A stretch of 41,838 nt of DNA from Desulfobaccales bacterium (GTDB taxonomy: Bacteria > Desulfobacterota > Desulfobaccia > Desulfobaccales > 0-14-0-80-60-11), in the NCBI GenBank assembly GCA_030694005.1, contig JAUXZG010000104.1:1-41838 (forward strand), read 5' to 3'. A program made the position numbers and the translations under genes. The notes below the pieces were generated by a model, which had not been told where the DNA came from, ran no database searches, and worked only from the letters and a program-made list of their open reading frames with translations. Below are positions 1 to 9,362 of the stretch, piece by piece; within the stretch, counting starts at the first letter, position 1; each line of letters begins with the position of its first letter.

Positions 1-113
1 GTGGGGAAGGCGGAGCCATCGGCTCCGCCTTCCCCACCCAAATAAACCCCCCATAAGGGATTGGGGGAGGGGGTAAGGGCCCCCCGGCCCTTAGCCCCCT
101 CCTCCAAGAAAAA
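1..113. repeat. Composite intergenic repeat, reverse orientation, truncated by window edge (hairpin B 1-37, hairpin A ~61-113)
   Basis: Perfect 17-bp stem gtggggaaggcggagcc-atc-ggctccgccttccccac, then gggggagggggtaagggcc..ggcccttagccccctcc; same modules as 1196-1378, 18672-18876 and 40776-40950. Confidence 0.85.
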
Positions 114-191
114 CAGCAAGGAGGACCGTAAGGATTATGCCACTTATAAAATGTCCGTGGTCAGTTAGTAAATCCCTTGCTGCCGTGGGTT

Positions 192-1211
192 ATGAAAGCT
201 AATAAGGTTCCCTGGACCGCCCGTCTGGAGGCCGCGGTAGCCGCGCACGGGGCCGGCCTGGCCTCTGCTCAACCCCTGGCCGGGGACGGCTCGGACCGCC
301 GCTTTTTCCGCCTGCTGGGGTCCCCTACCCTCGTCCTCCTCTACCATCCCTATCCCCCCGGGGGGCCAGTCAATGAAAACGATTCCTATTACCTCATCGG
401 CCGCCACCTCCGCGCCCAAGGAGGGCCGGTGCCGGAGATTTACGCCTATAACCGGGAAGAAGGCTGGATGCTCCTGGAGGATCTAGGAGATGTCAGTTTA
501 GAGTCAGCCTTTGCCAAACCGCTTAAAGAAGGCCAGATGCGCTTCTGGTACCGCCAGGCTCTGAAGGTGCTGGTGGGTCTCCAGGTTGATGGCCGAGAAG
601 GCTTTGACCCCTCCTGGTGTTTTGATACCCCGGTGGTGGACCGGCCTTTCCTGTTAGAAAGGGAATGCGGCTATTTCGTCCAGGCCTTCCTTTACGGCTA
701 CCTGGGCCTTAAGGTCACCAGGGAGGAATTGGCTCCCGACCTTGACCGGCTTTTGAGCCTGGCTCTCCCCGAGGGCCCCAACTATTTTCTTCACCGGGAT
801 TTTCAGTCCCGCAATTTGTTTATCAGGGATGGAAGATTGCGGGTCATTGATTTCCAGGGGGGGCGGCTGGGGCCGTTGGGCTATGATGTGGCGGCCCTGC
901 TCATCGACCCCTATGTGGGGCTGACCCCGGCCTGGCAAGAGGAACTGCTAAACTACTATCTGGACATCCTTAAAACCCGCCTGACCGTGGATGACGCGGC
1001 CTTTAAAGAACAGTATCGCCACCTGGCCTTGTGCCGCAATCTGCAGATCTTAGGGGCCTTCGGTTTCCTGACTAGAGTGAAGAAGAAGGACTACTTTGCC
1101 CGCTATATCCCGGCGGCCCTCACCGGCCTGCGCCAACGCTTAAAGGATAGGCCGGGGGAATTCCCGCGACTGGAGGAGGGGGTGGAGCAGGCTATGGGGG
1201 GAGGGGGCTAA
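192..1211 (+). CDS. Phosphotransferase-family kinase (aminoglycoside/choline kinase fold)
   Basis: DGSDRRFFRL, LLEDLGDVSL and the kinase catalytic motif YFLHRDFQSRNLFI...RVIDFQGGRLGPLGYDVAALL; ORF track start 177 is a TTG, ATG at 192. Confidence 0.85.
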   Translation: MKANKVPWTARLEAAVAAHGAGLASAQPLAGDGSDRRFFRLLGSPTLVLLYHPYPPGGPVNENDSYYLIGRHLRAQGGPVPEIYAYNREEGWMLLEDLGDVSLESAFAKPLKEGQMRFWYRQALKVLVGLQVDGREGFDPSWCFDTPVVDRPFLLERECGYFVQAFLYGYLGLKVTREELAPDLDRLLSLALPEGPNYFLHRDFQSRNLFIRDGRLRVIDFQGGRLGPLGYDVAALLIDPYVGLTPAWQEELLNYYLDILKTRLTVDDAAFKEQYRHLALCRNLQILGAFGFLTRVKKKDYFARYIPAALTGLRQRLKDRPGEFPRLEEGVEQAMGGGG

Positions 1212-1378
1212 GGGCCGGTGGGCCCTTACCCCCTCCCCCAACCCCTTAAGTTTTGTTTTGGCTGGGTAAGGCGGGGCCTTTGGCCCCGCCTTACCCAGCC
1301 AACTTAAAGGGGGTTGGGAGGGGAGTTTGAGGGGAGGTCGGGGGAACCGCGTTCCCCCGACCCTCCCCTCAAAAAACC
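1196..1378. repeat. Composite intergenic repeat, full copy (A 1196-1241, B 1260-1300, G-rich linker, C 1329-1370)
   Basis: Hairpin B ggctgggtaaggcggggcc/ggccccgccttacccagcc; hairpin C gaggggaggtcgggggaac/gttcccccgaccctcccctc. Confidence 0.9.
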
Positions 1379-4300
1379 CTAAAAGTCCAAATTAAACAAC
1401 ACGTCCGCGCCGGTGTTGCGGCGTCCCATCTGGGATTCAACGCTCAGGTATTTATTGACTTTATAATCCATGATCACCTGCTCGGTGTTATCCCGGTGCA
1501 GGGGGTCAAACTTGCGTTCGAAGGAAACGGTAAGGTCCTTGGTGATGGGTTTGGCCACCCCCACCGCTTGCCGTTCGCCCATGGGGCTGCTCCGCAGGGT
1601 AACATCGCTCACCAGAGGGAAGTCTTTCCCCAGCAATTCTTTGAGTTTTTCGGCCGTGAGGCCTCCCAGGATTCCCGCGGCCTGTTGGCCGACCTTCAGA
1701 TACTCATCCTTGGTGAGGCGTTGGGCCGGCCGCCCAAAGACCAGGTAGGCCAGGAGGTCCTGGGGGGAGAGGGGGGGGATGCTTTCCAGGCGCACCTGGG
1801 GCTTGCTGACAGCGCCGGTGGCATTCAGGACCAAGGTAAGGCCATCCATTTCATGGGTGGCCCGGCCTTCCAGGGTAACCTCTTCCCGGGGGTTGCCGGG
1901 GAGGCGGATTATCCCTCGCTCAACCTTGAAGACCCGTCCCTGCAGTTCATAGGTGCCCTTCAGGGTATGGACCTCCCCGGCTATATAGGCCGGTTGGCCG
2001 GAGAGTTTGGTGGCCTTGAGGCGCCCGGCCATTTCGGCGTTCAGACGCTTATCCTTGAGCCATACTCCGCCCGGGGCCTCCATAACCACATCCATCTTTA
2101 GGTCCTTATAAAAGGAGGGTTTACCAGGTGAAGGGAGGGGTTTGGCCGGGGGCGGCAGTGGAGCCCGGGGCGCCACCAGAGTGATATCTGCATGCTTGTC
2201 GGACTGGAAAAAGCCGGGGCGGAAGGTGGCCCGGGGGACCATGAGTTGGCCCTTCAGGAGGGGGGCGGACCAGGGGCCGCTCAGGGTGAGAGTGCCGTTG
2301 CCCGCAGCCTCCCCTCCACTCCGGCGCAAGACCACAAACTCCTGAAGTTGGGCCCGGGCGTCCACCTGCCGGGGGTAAAATCCCGCCAGGCTGATCTCTC
2401 CGCTGAGGCGGGCGGTGCCGCCGCTTTCTAAAGTAATTTCGGGAATTATTAATCTATCCCCCTGGAGCCGGGCCTGCCCCGGGGCCAGCCGATATGGCGT
2501 CCCGGCCTGGCGAAAGGTGATAAAACCCGGCCCCCAGCGGACCTGTCCCGATACTTGGGGGCGGCTCAGGCTACCCTGCCACTCGGCCAGGATGTCCAGG
2601 GCCCCCTCCGCGGCCAGCACTTCCGGACTGAGGCCGGTTAAGAGGGCCAGGTTGACCTTTTCCCCGTGCAGCCGGATGTGAAGCTCCCGGTCTCCCCAGG
2701 CCCATTTCAGCGGCATGGCCGAGAAATGGAGGGGGATGTGGCCTTCCCAGGTAAGCCGCGGGCCGGGGGCGCTTTCTTCCAGGCTGCCGCTCAGGTGCAG
2801 GCGGTCGTCCCGATAGCTGATGGAAGTGTTAAAAGAGCGGAAAGAAAAATCTCCCCACTTCCCCGGCCCCCAGGTTAGCTGCCCCTGAATCACCGGAGAG
2901 CGAGGGTCCCCGCTCAAGGTCACCAGGCCTCGAATCTTCCCGTCACAGGGGCTACCTTTAATGCAAAAAAGAGACGCCGACAGGTCCCCCACCTCCAGGC
3001 GGCCGGAAAGTTTCCCTTCTTTGGCCTGCCCCCGAAAGGTGAGTTGGCCTTCATTAATCTTAAAGGTGGCTGGGGCAATCTCCCAGCCGGGCAGGAGGCG
3101 GACCTGGATGGGGCTGGTGTTATAACCGGAAAGCCCCGAAATCTGCCAGCGACACCGTTCCACCAGCAGGGACCAGGGCCGGGCCGTCAGATCGGCCGCG
3201 CCCTTAAGCTCAGCCTGAGGTCCCTGGGGGGAAGAGGCGGTAAAGCTAAAACGCCAGCGGCCGGCATCCCCCTGGGAGGTGAGGTGTAACTGAGAGAACA
3301 CCCCCACCGGGGTTTTTAAGCCGGCCCCTTTAAGGTCCAGGTGTCCGGAAGTAGGCGGCCAGCCTCCCCCCTTGACCTCAATCTTCATGGACTCCAGGTT
3401 AAGCCCCTCTAAGGAGAGGCCATGGCCTTTGCCCTGGAAGGTGAACTGGGGCAGATTCCAGGGGCCTTTCAGGGTGCCCTCCCCTTCCAGACGTCCCCTT
3501 AAGCCCGCCGGCAGCCAGGGCACGGTGCCGTCCGCGGCCAGGCTGCCGCGATAGGCCACCTCCAACCCCTTGCCCTGCATAGCGCCTTTCATTTCTGCGG
3601 AGAGCGCCCCCAGGCGGAGCTGGACCTGGGGAATTTCCAGCTTTGACCCATCCCAGGTCAGGCGTCCCTTAAGCTCTTTTAAGGGTTGCCGGGCCACCTG
3701 TCCCCGGGCTTCCACTTCTCCGGAGACCCAGAGGGGAAAGGGGGAGGGAGCCGACGGCCTGCGAAAGTTTCCCGAAAATTTGCCCTCAAGCAGACTGTCG
3801 GCCAGATATGACGCCCCCAAGAGGTCGGGTTTGACCCCCTCCGCCTGGATCTTAAGCTCCCCGGCCGGATTGGCCAGCAGCCTGCCGGCCGCGGCCATCT
3901 TGAACTGCCCGAAGTTGCCCTTAATCAGGCCCTCCAGGCGCTGCTGACGGCCATCGCCGGTTAAGGTAAATCCAAGGTGCTCCACCCGAGCGTTTTGATA
4001 GCGGAAGGGCCGGCACTCTAGACTCCACGCCATTTGGCCGGGGGGCCACCTGAAGCCTGTCCCTTTAAGCTGAAGCCTGGCGGTCAGGGGCTCCAGGCCC
4101 TTAAGTTTCTGCTCCCAGGTGCTATTCCAGGCAGTAAAGAGCTCCGGCGACAAGCCGGCCAGGTCCACACCCAGGTCATACTCCCATTCTGTGGGACCCT
4201 TCCGGAGGGCGCCCTCCAGGCGGTATTGCGCTTTTTGGAGATTGCCTTCCCCCATTATCTTAAGTTGGGCCGGGCTGCCGCTGACCTGAAATTTCCCTCC

Positions 4301-5101
4301 CAGGTCCCAGGCGCCGGGCCACTGGGGCCAGAGGCGGTGAATCTCTCCCCCGGAAGTGGGCCCCAGGTCGCCCGTAAGCTCTATGACCGGTTCCGCCGCG
4401 TCCAGCCGCAATGCCCCGGTTAAAGCGATCAGGGGTTGATCCCCGGCTGCCAGCTTAAGCGACTTGAGGTCAAGGCGTTGGCGGCTGTAAGTACAAGAGG
4501 CGTCTAGTTGTAAGGGGCCCTGGGGGGCGGTGAGGGCCAGGTGGGCGCCATGCACCTGGATGGCCTGCTGGGGCCTTTTGGGGTGGCGCACGGTAAGGGC
4601 CAGCTTAAGATCCAGGTCTTTAAAGCGCTGGGTTTCCCCAGGGCGGATGAGATCAACGGTGCCGTCTTGTATCAGGATTTGCGGAAAATCCAAGCTGCGG
4701 AAGGGGGGCGGCGGCCTCTCGCGCCAAAGCCCGCTGACATTCCAGTGGCCTTGCCGGTCCTGGCTGAGGGTGAGGTGGGGGCCATGGATGGCCAACTTGG
4801 CGATCACCGGCTGGAGCTTGACAAAAGAGAAAAGGGAGAAACGCAGCTCTACTCGTTCGGCCCGCAGTACCTCGCCCTGGCGGCCCTGCACCAAGATGTC
4901 GGTAAAGACCAGCCCGGTAAGGGGATTGCCCCGGACCTGACGGACTTGCACTTCTCCATGGATGCGTCCCTGGGCCCAGTCCACCAGACGCCAGCCGCCC
5001 CAGCCCCAGAAGAAGTCGGTATTGAGCAGCCGCCAGAGCGCAAATCCGCCCACCAGGATGACCAGAGCGAGGCCCGCCAGAACATAACGATACCGGCGCA
5101 T
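1379..5101 (-). CDS. tamB: TamB-like translocation/assembly module protein (DUF490 C-terminus), AsmA-like repeats
   Basis: 1240 aa, N-terminal membrane anchor, long beta-repeat body, C-terminal LSPQDLLAYLVFGRPAQRL...YKVNKYLSVESQMGRRNTGADVLFNLDF typical of TamB. Confidence 0.85.
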   Translation of the reverse strand: MRRYRYVLAGLALVILVGGFALWRLLNTDFFWGWGGWRLVDWAQGRIHGEVQVRQVRGNPLTGLVFTDILVQGRQGEVLRAERVELRFSLFSFVKLQPVIAKLAIHGPHLTLSQDRQGHWNVSGLWRERPPPPFRSLDFPQILIQDGTVDLIRPGETQRFKDLDLKLALTVRHPKRPQQAIQVHGAHLALTAPQGPLQLDASCTYSRQRLDLKSLKLAAGDQPLIALTGALRLDAAEPVIELTGDLGPTSGGEIHRLWPQWPGAWDLGGKFQVSGSPAQLKIMGEGNLQKAQYRLEGALRKGPTEWEYDLGVDLAGLSPELFTAWNSTWEQKLKGLEPLTARLQLKGTGFRWPPGQMAWSLECRPFRYQNARVEHLGFTLTGDGRQQRLEGLIKGNFGQFKMAAAGRLLANPAGELKIQAEGVKPDLLGASYLADSLLEGKFSGNFRRPSAPSPFPLWVSGEVEARGQVARQPLKELKGRLTWDGSKLEIPQVQLRLGALSAEMKGAMQGKGLEVAYRGSLAADGTVPWLPAGLRGRLEGEGTLKGPWNLPQFTFQGKGHGLSLEGLNLESMKIEVKGGGWPPTSGHLDLKGAGLKTPVGVFSQLHLTSQGDAGRWRFSFTASSPQGPQAELKGAADLTARPWSLLVERCRWQISGLSGYNTSPIQVRLLPGWEIAPATFKINEGQLTFRGQAKEGKLSGRLEVGDLSASLFCIKGSPCDGKIRGLVTLSGDPRSPVIQGQLTWGPGKWGDFSFRSFNTSISYRDDRLHLSGSLEESAPGPRLTWEGHIPLHFSAMPLKWAWGDRELHIRLHGEKVNLALLTGLSPEVLAAEGALDILAEWQGSLSRPQVSGQVRWGPGFITFRQAGTPYRLAPGQARLQGDRLIIPEITLESGGTARLSGEISLAGFYPRQVDARAQLQEFVVLRRSGGEAAGNGTLTLSGPWSAPLLKGQLMVPRATFRPGFFQSDKHADITLVAPRAPLPPPAKPLPSPGKPSFYKDLKMDVVMEAPGGVWLKDKRLNAEMAGRLKATKLSGQPAYIAGEVHTLKGTYELQGRVFKVERGIIRLPGNPREEVTLEGRATHEMDGLTLVLNATGAVSKPQVRLESIPPLSPQDLLAYLVFGRPAQRLTKDEYLKVGQQAAGILGGLTAEKLKELLGKDFPLVSDVTLRSSPMGERQAVGVAKPITKDLTVSFERKFDPLHRDNTEQVIMDYKVNKYLSVESQMGRRNTGADVLFNLDF

Positions 5102-5139
5102 TTGTTTATATTAGCACATTAATAAGGGAATAGGAATTG

Positions 5140-5190
5140 GCGGAGGGGACTAAGGGCCAGGGGGCCTTACCCCCCTCCCCCCAGCCTCCA
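5140..5190. repeat. Composite intergenic repeat, module A only
   Basis: ggcggaggggactaagggcc..gggggccttacccccctccccccag. Confidence 0.65.
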
Positions 5191-5194
5191 TATG

Positions 5195-5725
5195 CGCTAA
5201 CTTATGAGACAGCCTTCATCCCCCCTTTGTAAAAGGGGGGTCAGGGGGGATTTCCTTGCGCATTCGCTCCGCTATCTCCCGGTAGATGACTTCTACCACC
5301 GCCTCGGTTTCTTTTAAAACCTGTCGGCTGTTAAAACGAAGAACCGTCAAGCCAAGTCTGCATAAATAATTGTCCCGCTCTCTGTCCCTTTCAGCATGAT
5401 GGTCTTCAAGATGCTGCGAACCGTCAATCTCAACCACCAATTTTCCCTTTGGCGAATAGAAATCAACAATGTAATCACCAACCGGTTTCTGGCGGTAAAA
5501 TTGCACGCCCGAGATCTGTTTGCCCCGTAGCCGTGACCATAAGACACGCTCACTTTCGGTCAGGTTCTGTCGGAGTTGCCGTGCCCTGGGCTTCAGCCTG
5601 GCGTTATACTTGAGCATGGCTTTATTCTTAAAATCCCCCCTTACCCCCCTTTGTCAAAGGGGGGATTTAACCTTTGCCGCTAATCTATGATAACTTATTA
5701 TAATAGCACACTTTTTAAGTTAGCG
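5195..5725. mobile_element. Putative DUF559 nuclease cassette bounded by inverted C-rich palindromes and a short inverted repeat
   Basis: Left palindrome atcccccctttgtaaaaggggggtcaggggggattt (5218-5253); right inverted copy aaaatccccccttacccccctttgtcaaaggggggattt (~5630-5668); outer 10-bp inverted repeat cgctaactta (5195-5204) / taagttagcg (5716-5725); direct repeat cgctaacttatgaga (5195-5209) vs cgctaatctatgata (5678-5692), 12/15. Confidence 0.55.
5216..5617 (-). CDS. DUF559 (Vsr-like endonuclease fold) protein
   Basis: LRQNLTESERVLWSRLRGKQISGVQFYRQKPVGDYIVDFYSPKGKLVVEIDGSQH; C-terminus EIPPDPPFTKGG is encoded by the flanking palindrome. Confidence 0.9.
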   Translation of the reverse strand: MLKYNARLKPRARQLRQNLTESERVLWSRLRGKQISGVQFYRQKPVGDYIVDFYSPKGKLVVEIDGSQHLEDHHAERDRERDNYLCRLGLTVLRFNSRQVLKETEAVVEVIYREIAERMRKEIPPDPPFTKGG

Positions 5726-5730
5726 TTTGT

Positions 5731-5760
5731 GCCCAATCCCCCTCCCCCAATCCCCTAACT
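5731..5760. repeat. Partial arm of composite repeat module A
   Basis: cccaatccccctcccccaatcccctaac. Confidence 0.5.
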
Positions 5761-5989
5761 GCGCCAGGTCTAGGCGATGACCAAGACTCAGGCTGACAAT
5801 TATTAGATAAAGCTCACATAAAATCTGACCCTTATAGCCAAACTTGAGTTTATGACGAGATCCCCAATACATGTATGATAATCAAATCAAAACATTGCCG
5901 TTGGCTCTCAGACCGAGGATATAAAGCAGTGATCTGGAAGCTCTACTGAACTAATATTCTTTGATTTTGCCTTTAGACTATCCTATAGT

Positions 5990-6019
5990 TTGCTCATCTG
6001 GGAAGCTCCCCAATATAAA
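5990..6019 (+). promoter_or_regulatory. Candidate sigma70-type promoter of the NACHT gene
   Basis: ttgctc (5990-5995), 18 nt, tataaa (6014-6019), about 30 nt before the ATG at 6049. Confidence 0.35.
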
Positions 6020-6048
6020 ATGTAGGTCCATGAAAGGTAGCTTAGGCT

Positions 6049-9000
6049 ATGGACGCGTCTTTGCGGATTCTGGCTTCCACGAACAACGCCCGTGGTGACT
6101 TGTTCACCCGACTGATAAAGGACTTGTTCTTCGCCCTGGGGTACGATGACCTCCGTTTGAACGTCCACAAAACAGGGCGGGAACTGGATATCCAGGGACA
6201 ACACCGGATTGAACCTCGCAGAGTCGTTGCAGAATGTAAAGCACACACCGCCAAAATGGGCGGTGACGAGCTTAACAAATTCCTTGGAGTCCTGACCCGA
6301 GAGCGGAAGAAAAACGCGCCCACTCCTGTCACCGGATACTTCGTGTCACTTAGCGGCTTCACAGAAACCGGCATCCAGCAGGAGGAAGAAACCGGGGATG
6401 ATCGAGTCATTCTCCTGAAAGCAGAACAAGTGATCAGCGAGTTGGAGCGGAGCCGTGTCCTGGTTGGACGCACTGTGGCCGCCGAACGTGCAGGCCAGTG
6501 CGCTCACCATGGTGGACTGACTGACGCCGTGCTGGAAGACGCCGAACTTCTTGGCCATGAACGTGGTTACCTTTGGGCAATTCATTATTCGCGAAATAAG
6601 GAACTAACCCACTTCGCGCTCATCCATGCGGACGGCACGCCCCTAGCGGAACCCGTGGCACGGGAAGTCATTGATGCTGACCGCCAATGCTCCGGTATTC
6701 TCCATTCTCTGCATTACCTCGCCCCGGCACCTCCTCCGCCCGAGCGGGCAAAGTTGGCAGCTGAGGCGATAACCCGCTATCGGCAATGGCTCGGCGAGGA
6801 ATGCGGCTTCATCCAACTCGATGGATTGCCTGCCGATACCGACCTGAGCGCAACCCGGATGAAATTGGAACGGCTTTTTGTGCCCTTGAAAGCGTACTAC
6901 CTGTCTGAACCCAAAGATGAAACGGATAAAGAAGCAGAGGGAGAGAATAAGGTTCTTCCGATTGGTGAAATGCTTTCAGAGAGCACACACCTTGCCCTGC
7001 TTGCCACCCCCGGAGGAGGAAAAAGCACCCTCCTCAAACGCCTTGCCATCGCCTACGCATTTCCCGAACGACGCGTCGAGGTTTCGGATGACTTGCCAGA
7101 CCGGAGTTGGCTCCCGCTCTTCCTGCGTTGCCGCGAGTTGAGGGACCGAGCATATCGCCCCATTCTGGAAATCCTCGACGACCTTCCGCGCCATGCTGGC
7201 ATGAATGAACTGGAGGCGGGCGCCTTCCGCGAGTCTGTGCACGAAATTCTTCGCGCCGGTCGAGCACTCCTTCTAGTTGACGGGTTAGACGAGATATCCG
7301 AGGAAGGCGCGCGGCAAGTGTTCGCGAACAATCTACGCACTTTTCTTGCGGTTTTTCCAAAAGCGGCGATAGTAGTTGCGTCACGCGAGGCAGGCTTCAG
7401 GTTGGTGGCCGGTGTAGTTGCCAGCGCTTGCGTCAGGGCGAAGCTGGCACCTTTTGACAAGCACGACGTTCAGCAACTCTGTGAGCGGTGGCATCTGCAG
7501 GTGGTTGGCGACAATGAGAAAGTGCGGACGGACGCCCGCGACCTTGCGCGTACAATATGGCAAAACGAACGAATCCGTACATTGGCCGAGAACCCACTTC
7601 TGTTGACAACGCTGCTGGTTATAAAACGCTGGATCGGGGAATTGCCGCGCAACCGCGCCGCCCTATATCGGGAAGCAGTCCGGGTGCTTATCCGAACATG
7701 GAATGTGGAAGGGTATGCTCCGCTAGATGAGGAGGAGACACTCGCACAACTCTCCTACGTCGCTTGTGCGATGATGGAGCAAGGCACCCAACGGATCGGC
7801 CAAAAAGCGTTGACAAGACTACTGCAGCAAGCACGTCAGGAATTGGAAGCAGAACTTCACTTCGTTGCGATCTCAGCCACGGGCTTCATCGAACGCATCG
7901 AGTATCGCAGCAGTTTGCTTATGCAGACCGGACACGACATTTTGGAGGGGGAGTTTCAGCCAGTCTACGAGTTCCGACACCTGACATTCCAAGAGTATTT
8001 GGCGGCGCGCGGCTACGTCGAGGAACAATACCCGGGGCGAGCCGAGGGTCAGGCTCTTCTTCATCTACTCGAACCCCATTTTGAGGATGAGCGGTGGCGT
8101 GAAGTGGTAGCGCTTTCGGCAGTGCTCGCGGGGCGCAGAGCGGAGCCGATTATGAAGCGATTGGCCGCGGTATGCGCGAATATTGAATGGCTCCAACGGG
8201 ACCCGAGGGAAAGCGGTAGACCGCAAGTTATCCTACTGAAACAATGCCTCCTCGACGAGGTGCAGGTCACGACCCCGACCCTGCGCGCCGCGTTGGAGCA
8301 GGTAGCGCGCCACGTCCGGGATGTGCCTATTGAGCCTATTAGGAAAAAGGGCACAGGAATGGAGCAAGAAAGCGCCCTCATCAGGCTACGGCGGGGGAAA
8401 TACGGAACACTTCTTCAGCAAGTGACTGAAGACTCCTACCTCAGCGGAAGGAAAAATTGGGAAGAGTATGAACTCGCCATTGCGGATCTCGCGTTTGAGG
8501 AGCAGTTCCAATCTTCCGCCAGGGTACAGATGTCGGCATCTGTGTCGCATTCATTGTTGAAAGCGATTGAAACAGGGGAGAGGATAGAAAAGGTTCGTGC
8601 GGCTTTGGTGGGCATGCGGTTGGCTTTCTCGGCTCGTCACCGAGATCCTAGGTCGGAACCCGCCAGACCTGATGAACTCTTCCAGCCACTACGTGATGCA
8701 ATTTGTGGGATGCTCAATCCTAATGACCCGCCTTTGGCTCTGGCAGCCTCTTGGGCATTGGCTTGGATTGGGGACACCAGACGGTGCACTGCCGCCATAG
8801 ACCTTGCCTCGATGTTGTGTCTATATCAAATATGGAAAGACTCGCCATGGCAAGAACTGTCTCGGTTCGCGGCCTGGGCATTTGCTGCCCAACCGCTTTT
8901 ACCTCGTGACACGTTCAGCAAAGATGTGTGGGGTTCTTGCGATGCGTTTCTAGAAAAAGCCTCAGGACATGAAAAGAGTAGGAAAGGACGTATATCACAA

Positions 9001-9210
9001 AGGGCCGCATTAGTGGTTGCATGGTACCGACAAGCACCTTGGAACGATGGAGATCTCGTTCGGGTAATTGCGGATGTAATAGAACCGGGTGATGCCGATT
9101 ATACCATGCGCGATCTCTTGGAGAACCTTGGCGACGCAGGAAGACAAGTACTGCAGAAATTGAGGGAGAAGAAAGACGAAGCGCACAAGAAACCTCGCAA
9201 GAGGCGATAA
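6049..9210 (+). CDS. NACHT-domain STAND NTPase with N-terminal Mrr-like PD-(D/E)xK nuclease domain; probable anti-phage protein
   Basis: N-terminus LFFALGYDDLRLNVHKTGRELDIQGQHRIEPRRVVAECKAH (D...ExK); Walker A ATPGGGKSTLLKR; Walker B RALLLVDGLDEISEEG; NACHT-type VYEFRHLTFQEYLAARGYVEE; C-terminal helical region. Confidence 0.85.
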   Translation: MDASLRILASTNNARGDLFTRLIKDLFFALGYDDLRLNVHKTGRELDIQGQHRIEPRRVVAECKAHTAKMGGDELNKFLGVLTRERKKNAPTPVTGYFVSLSGFTETGIQQEEETGDDRVILLKAEQVISELERSRVLVGRTVAAERAGQCAHHGGLTDAVLEDAELLGHERGYLWAIHYSRNKELTHFALIHADGTPLAEPVAREVIDADRQCSGILHSLHYLAPAPPPPERAKLAAEAITRYRQWLGEECGFIQLDGLPADTDLSATRMKLERLFVPLKAYYLSEPKDETDKEAEGENKVLPIGEMLSESTHLALLATPGGGKSTLLKRLAIAYAFPERRVEVSDDLPDRSWLPLFLRCRELRDRAYRPILEILDDLPRHAGMNELEAGAFRESVHEILRAGRALLLVDGLDEISEEGARQVFANNLRTFLAVFPKAAIVVASREAGFRLVAGVVASACVRAKLAPFDKHDVQQLCERWHLQVVGDNEKVRTDARDLARTIWQNERIRTLAENPLLLTTLLVIKRWIGELPRNRAALYREAVRVLIRTWNVEGYAPLDEEETLAQLSYVACAMMEQGTQRIGQKALTRLLQQARQELEAELHFVAISATGFIERIEYRSSLLMQTGHDILEGEFQPVYEFRHLTFQEYLAARGYVEEQYPGRAEGQALLHLLEPHFEDERWREVVALSAVLAGRRAEPIMKRLAAVCANIEWLQRDPRESGRPQVILLKQCLLDEVQVTTPTLRAALEQVARHVRDVPIEPIRKKGTGMEQESALIRLRRGKYGTLLQQVTEDSYLSGRKNWEEYELAIADLAFEEQFQSSARVQMSASVSHSLLKAIETGERIEKVRAALVGMRLAFSARHRDPRSEPARPDELFQPLRDAICGMLNPNDPPLALAASWALAWIGDTRRCTAAIDLASMLCLYQIWKDSPWQELSRFAAWAFAAQPLLPRDTFSKDVWGSCDAFLEKASGHEKSRKGRISQRAALVVAWYRQAPWNDGDLVRVIADVIEPGDADYTMRDLLENLGDAGRQVLQKLREKKDEAHKKPRKRR

Positions 9211-9331
9211 CGATCCTCCCTCAGCGCCTGCGTCATTCCGGAACGCTTAAGGAATTGCCAAGACTACCCCGGCCCAACCAGCCGGATGCAGGCGCCGGTT
9301 TACATCCGCGCCTGATCCGCAGCCATATTAC

Positions 9332-9362
9332 AAGGCAGGGTCATGATTACTGCCTGCCTTTT
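9332..9362 (+). terminator. Probable terminator after NACHT gene
   Basis: aaggcagggtcatgattactgcctgccttttc; short stem with T-rich tail. Confidence 0.45.

Noticed and set aside
1470-5122. Many plus-strand ORFs antisense to tamB (e.g. 1496-2101, 4034-4423, 4541-5122)
   Set aside because: Low-complexity composition with no family signature; explained by GC-rich codon usage of tamB on the other strand.
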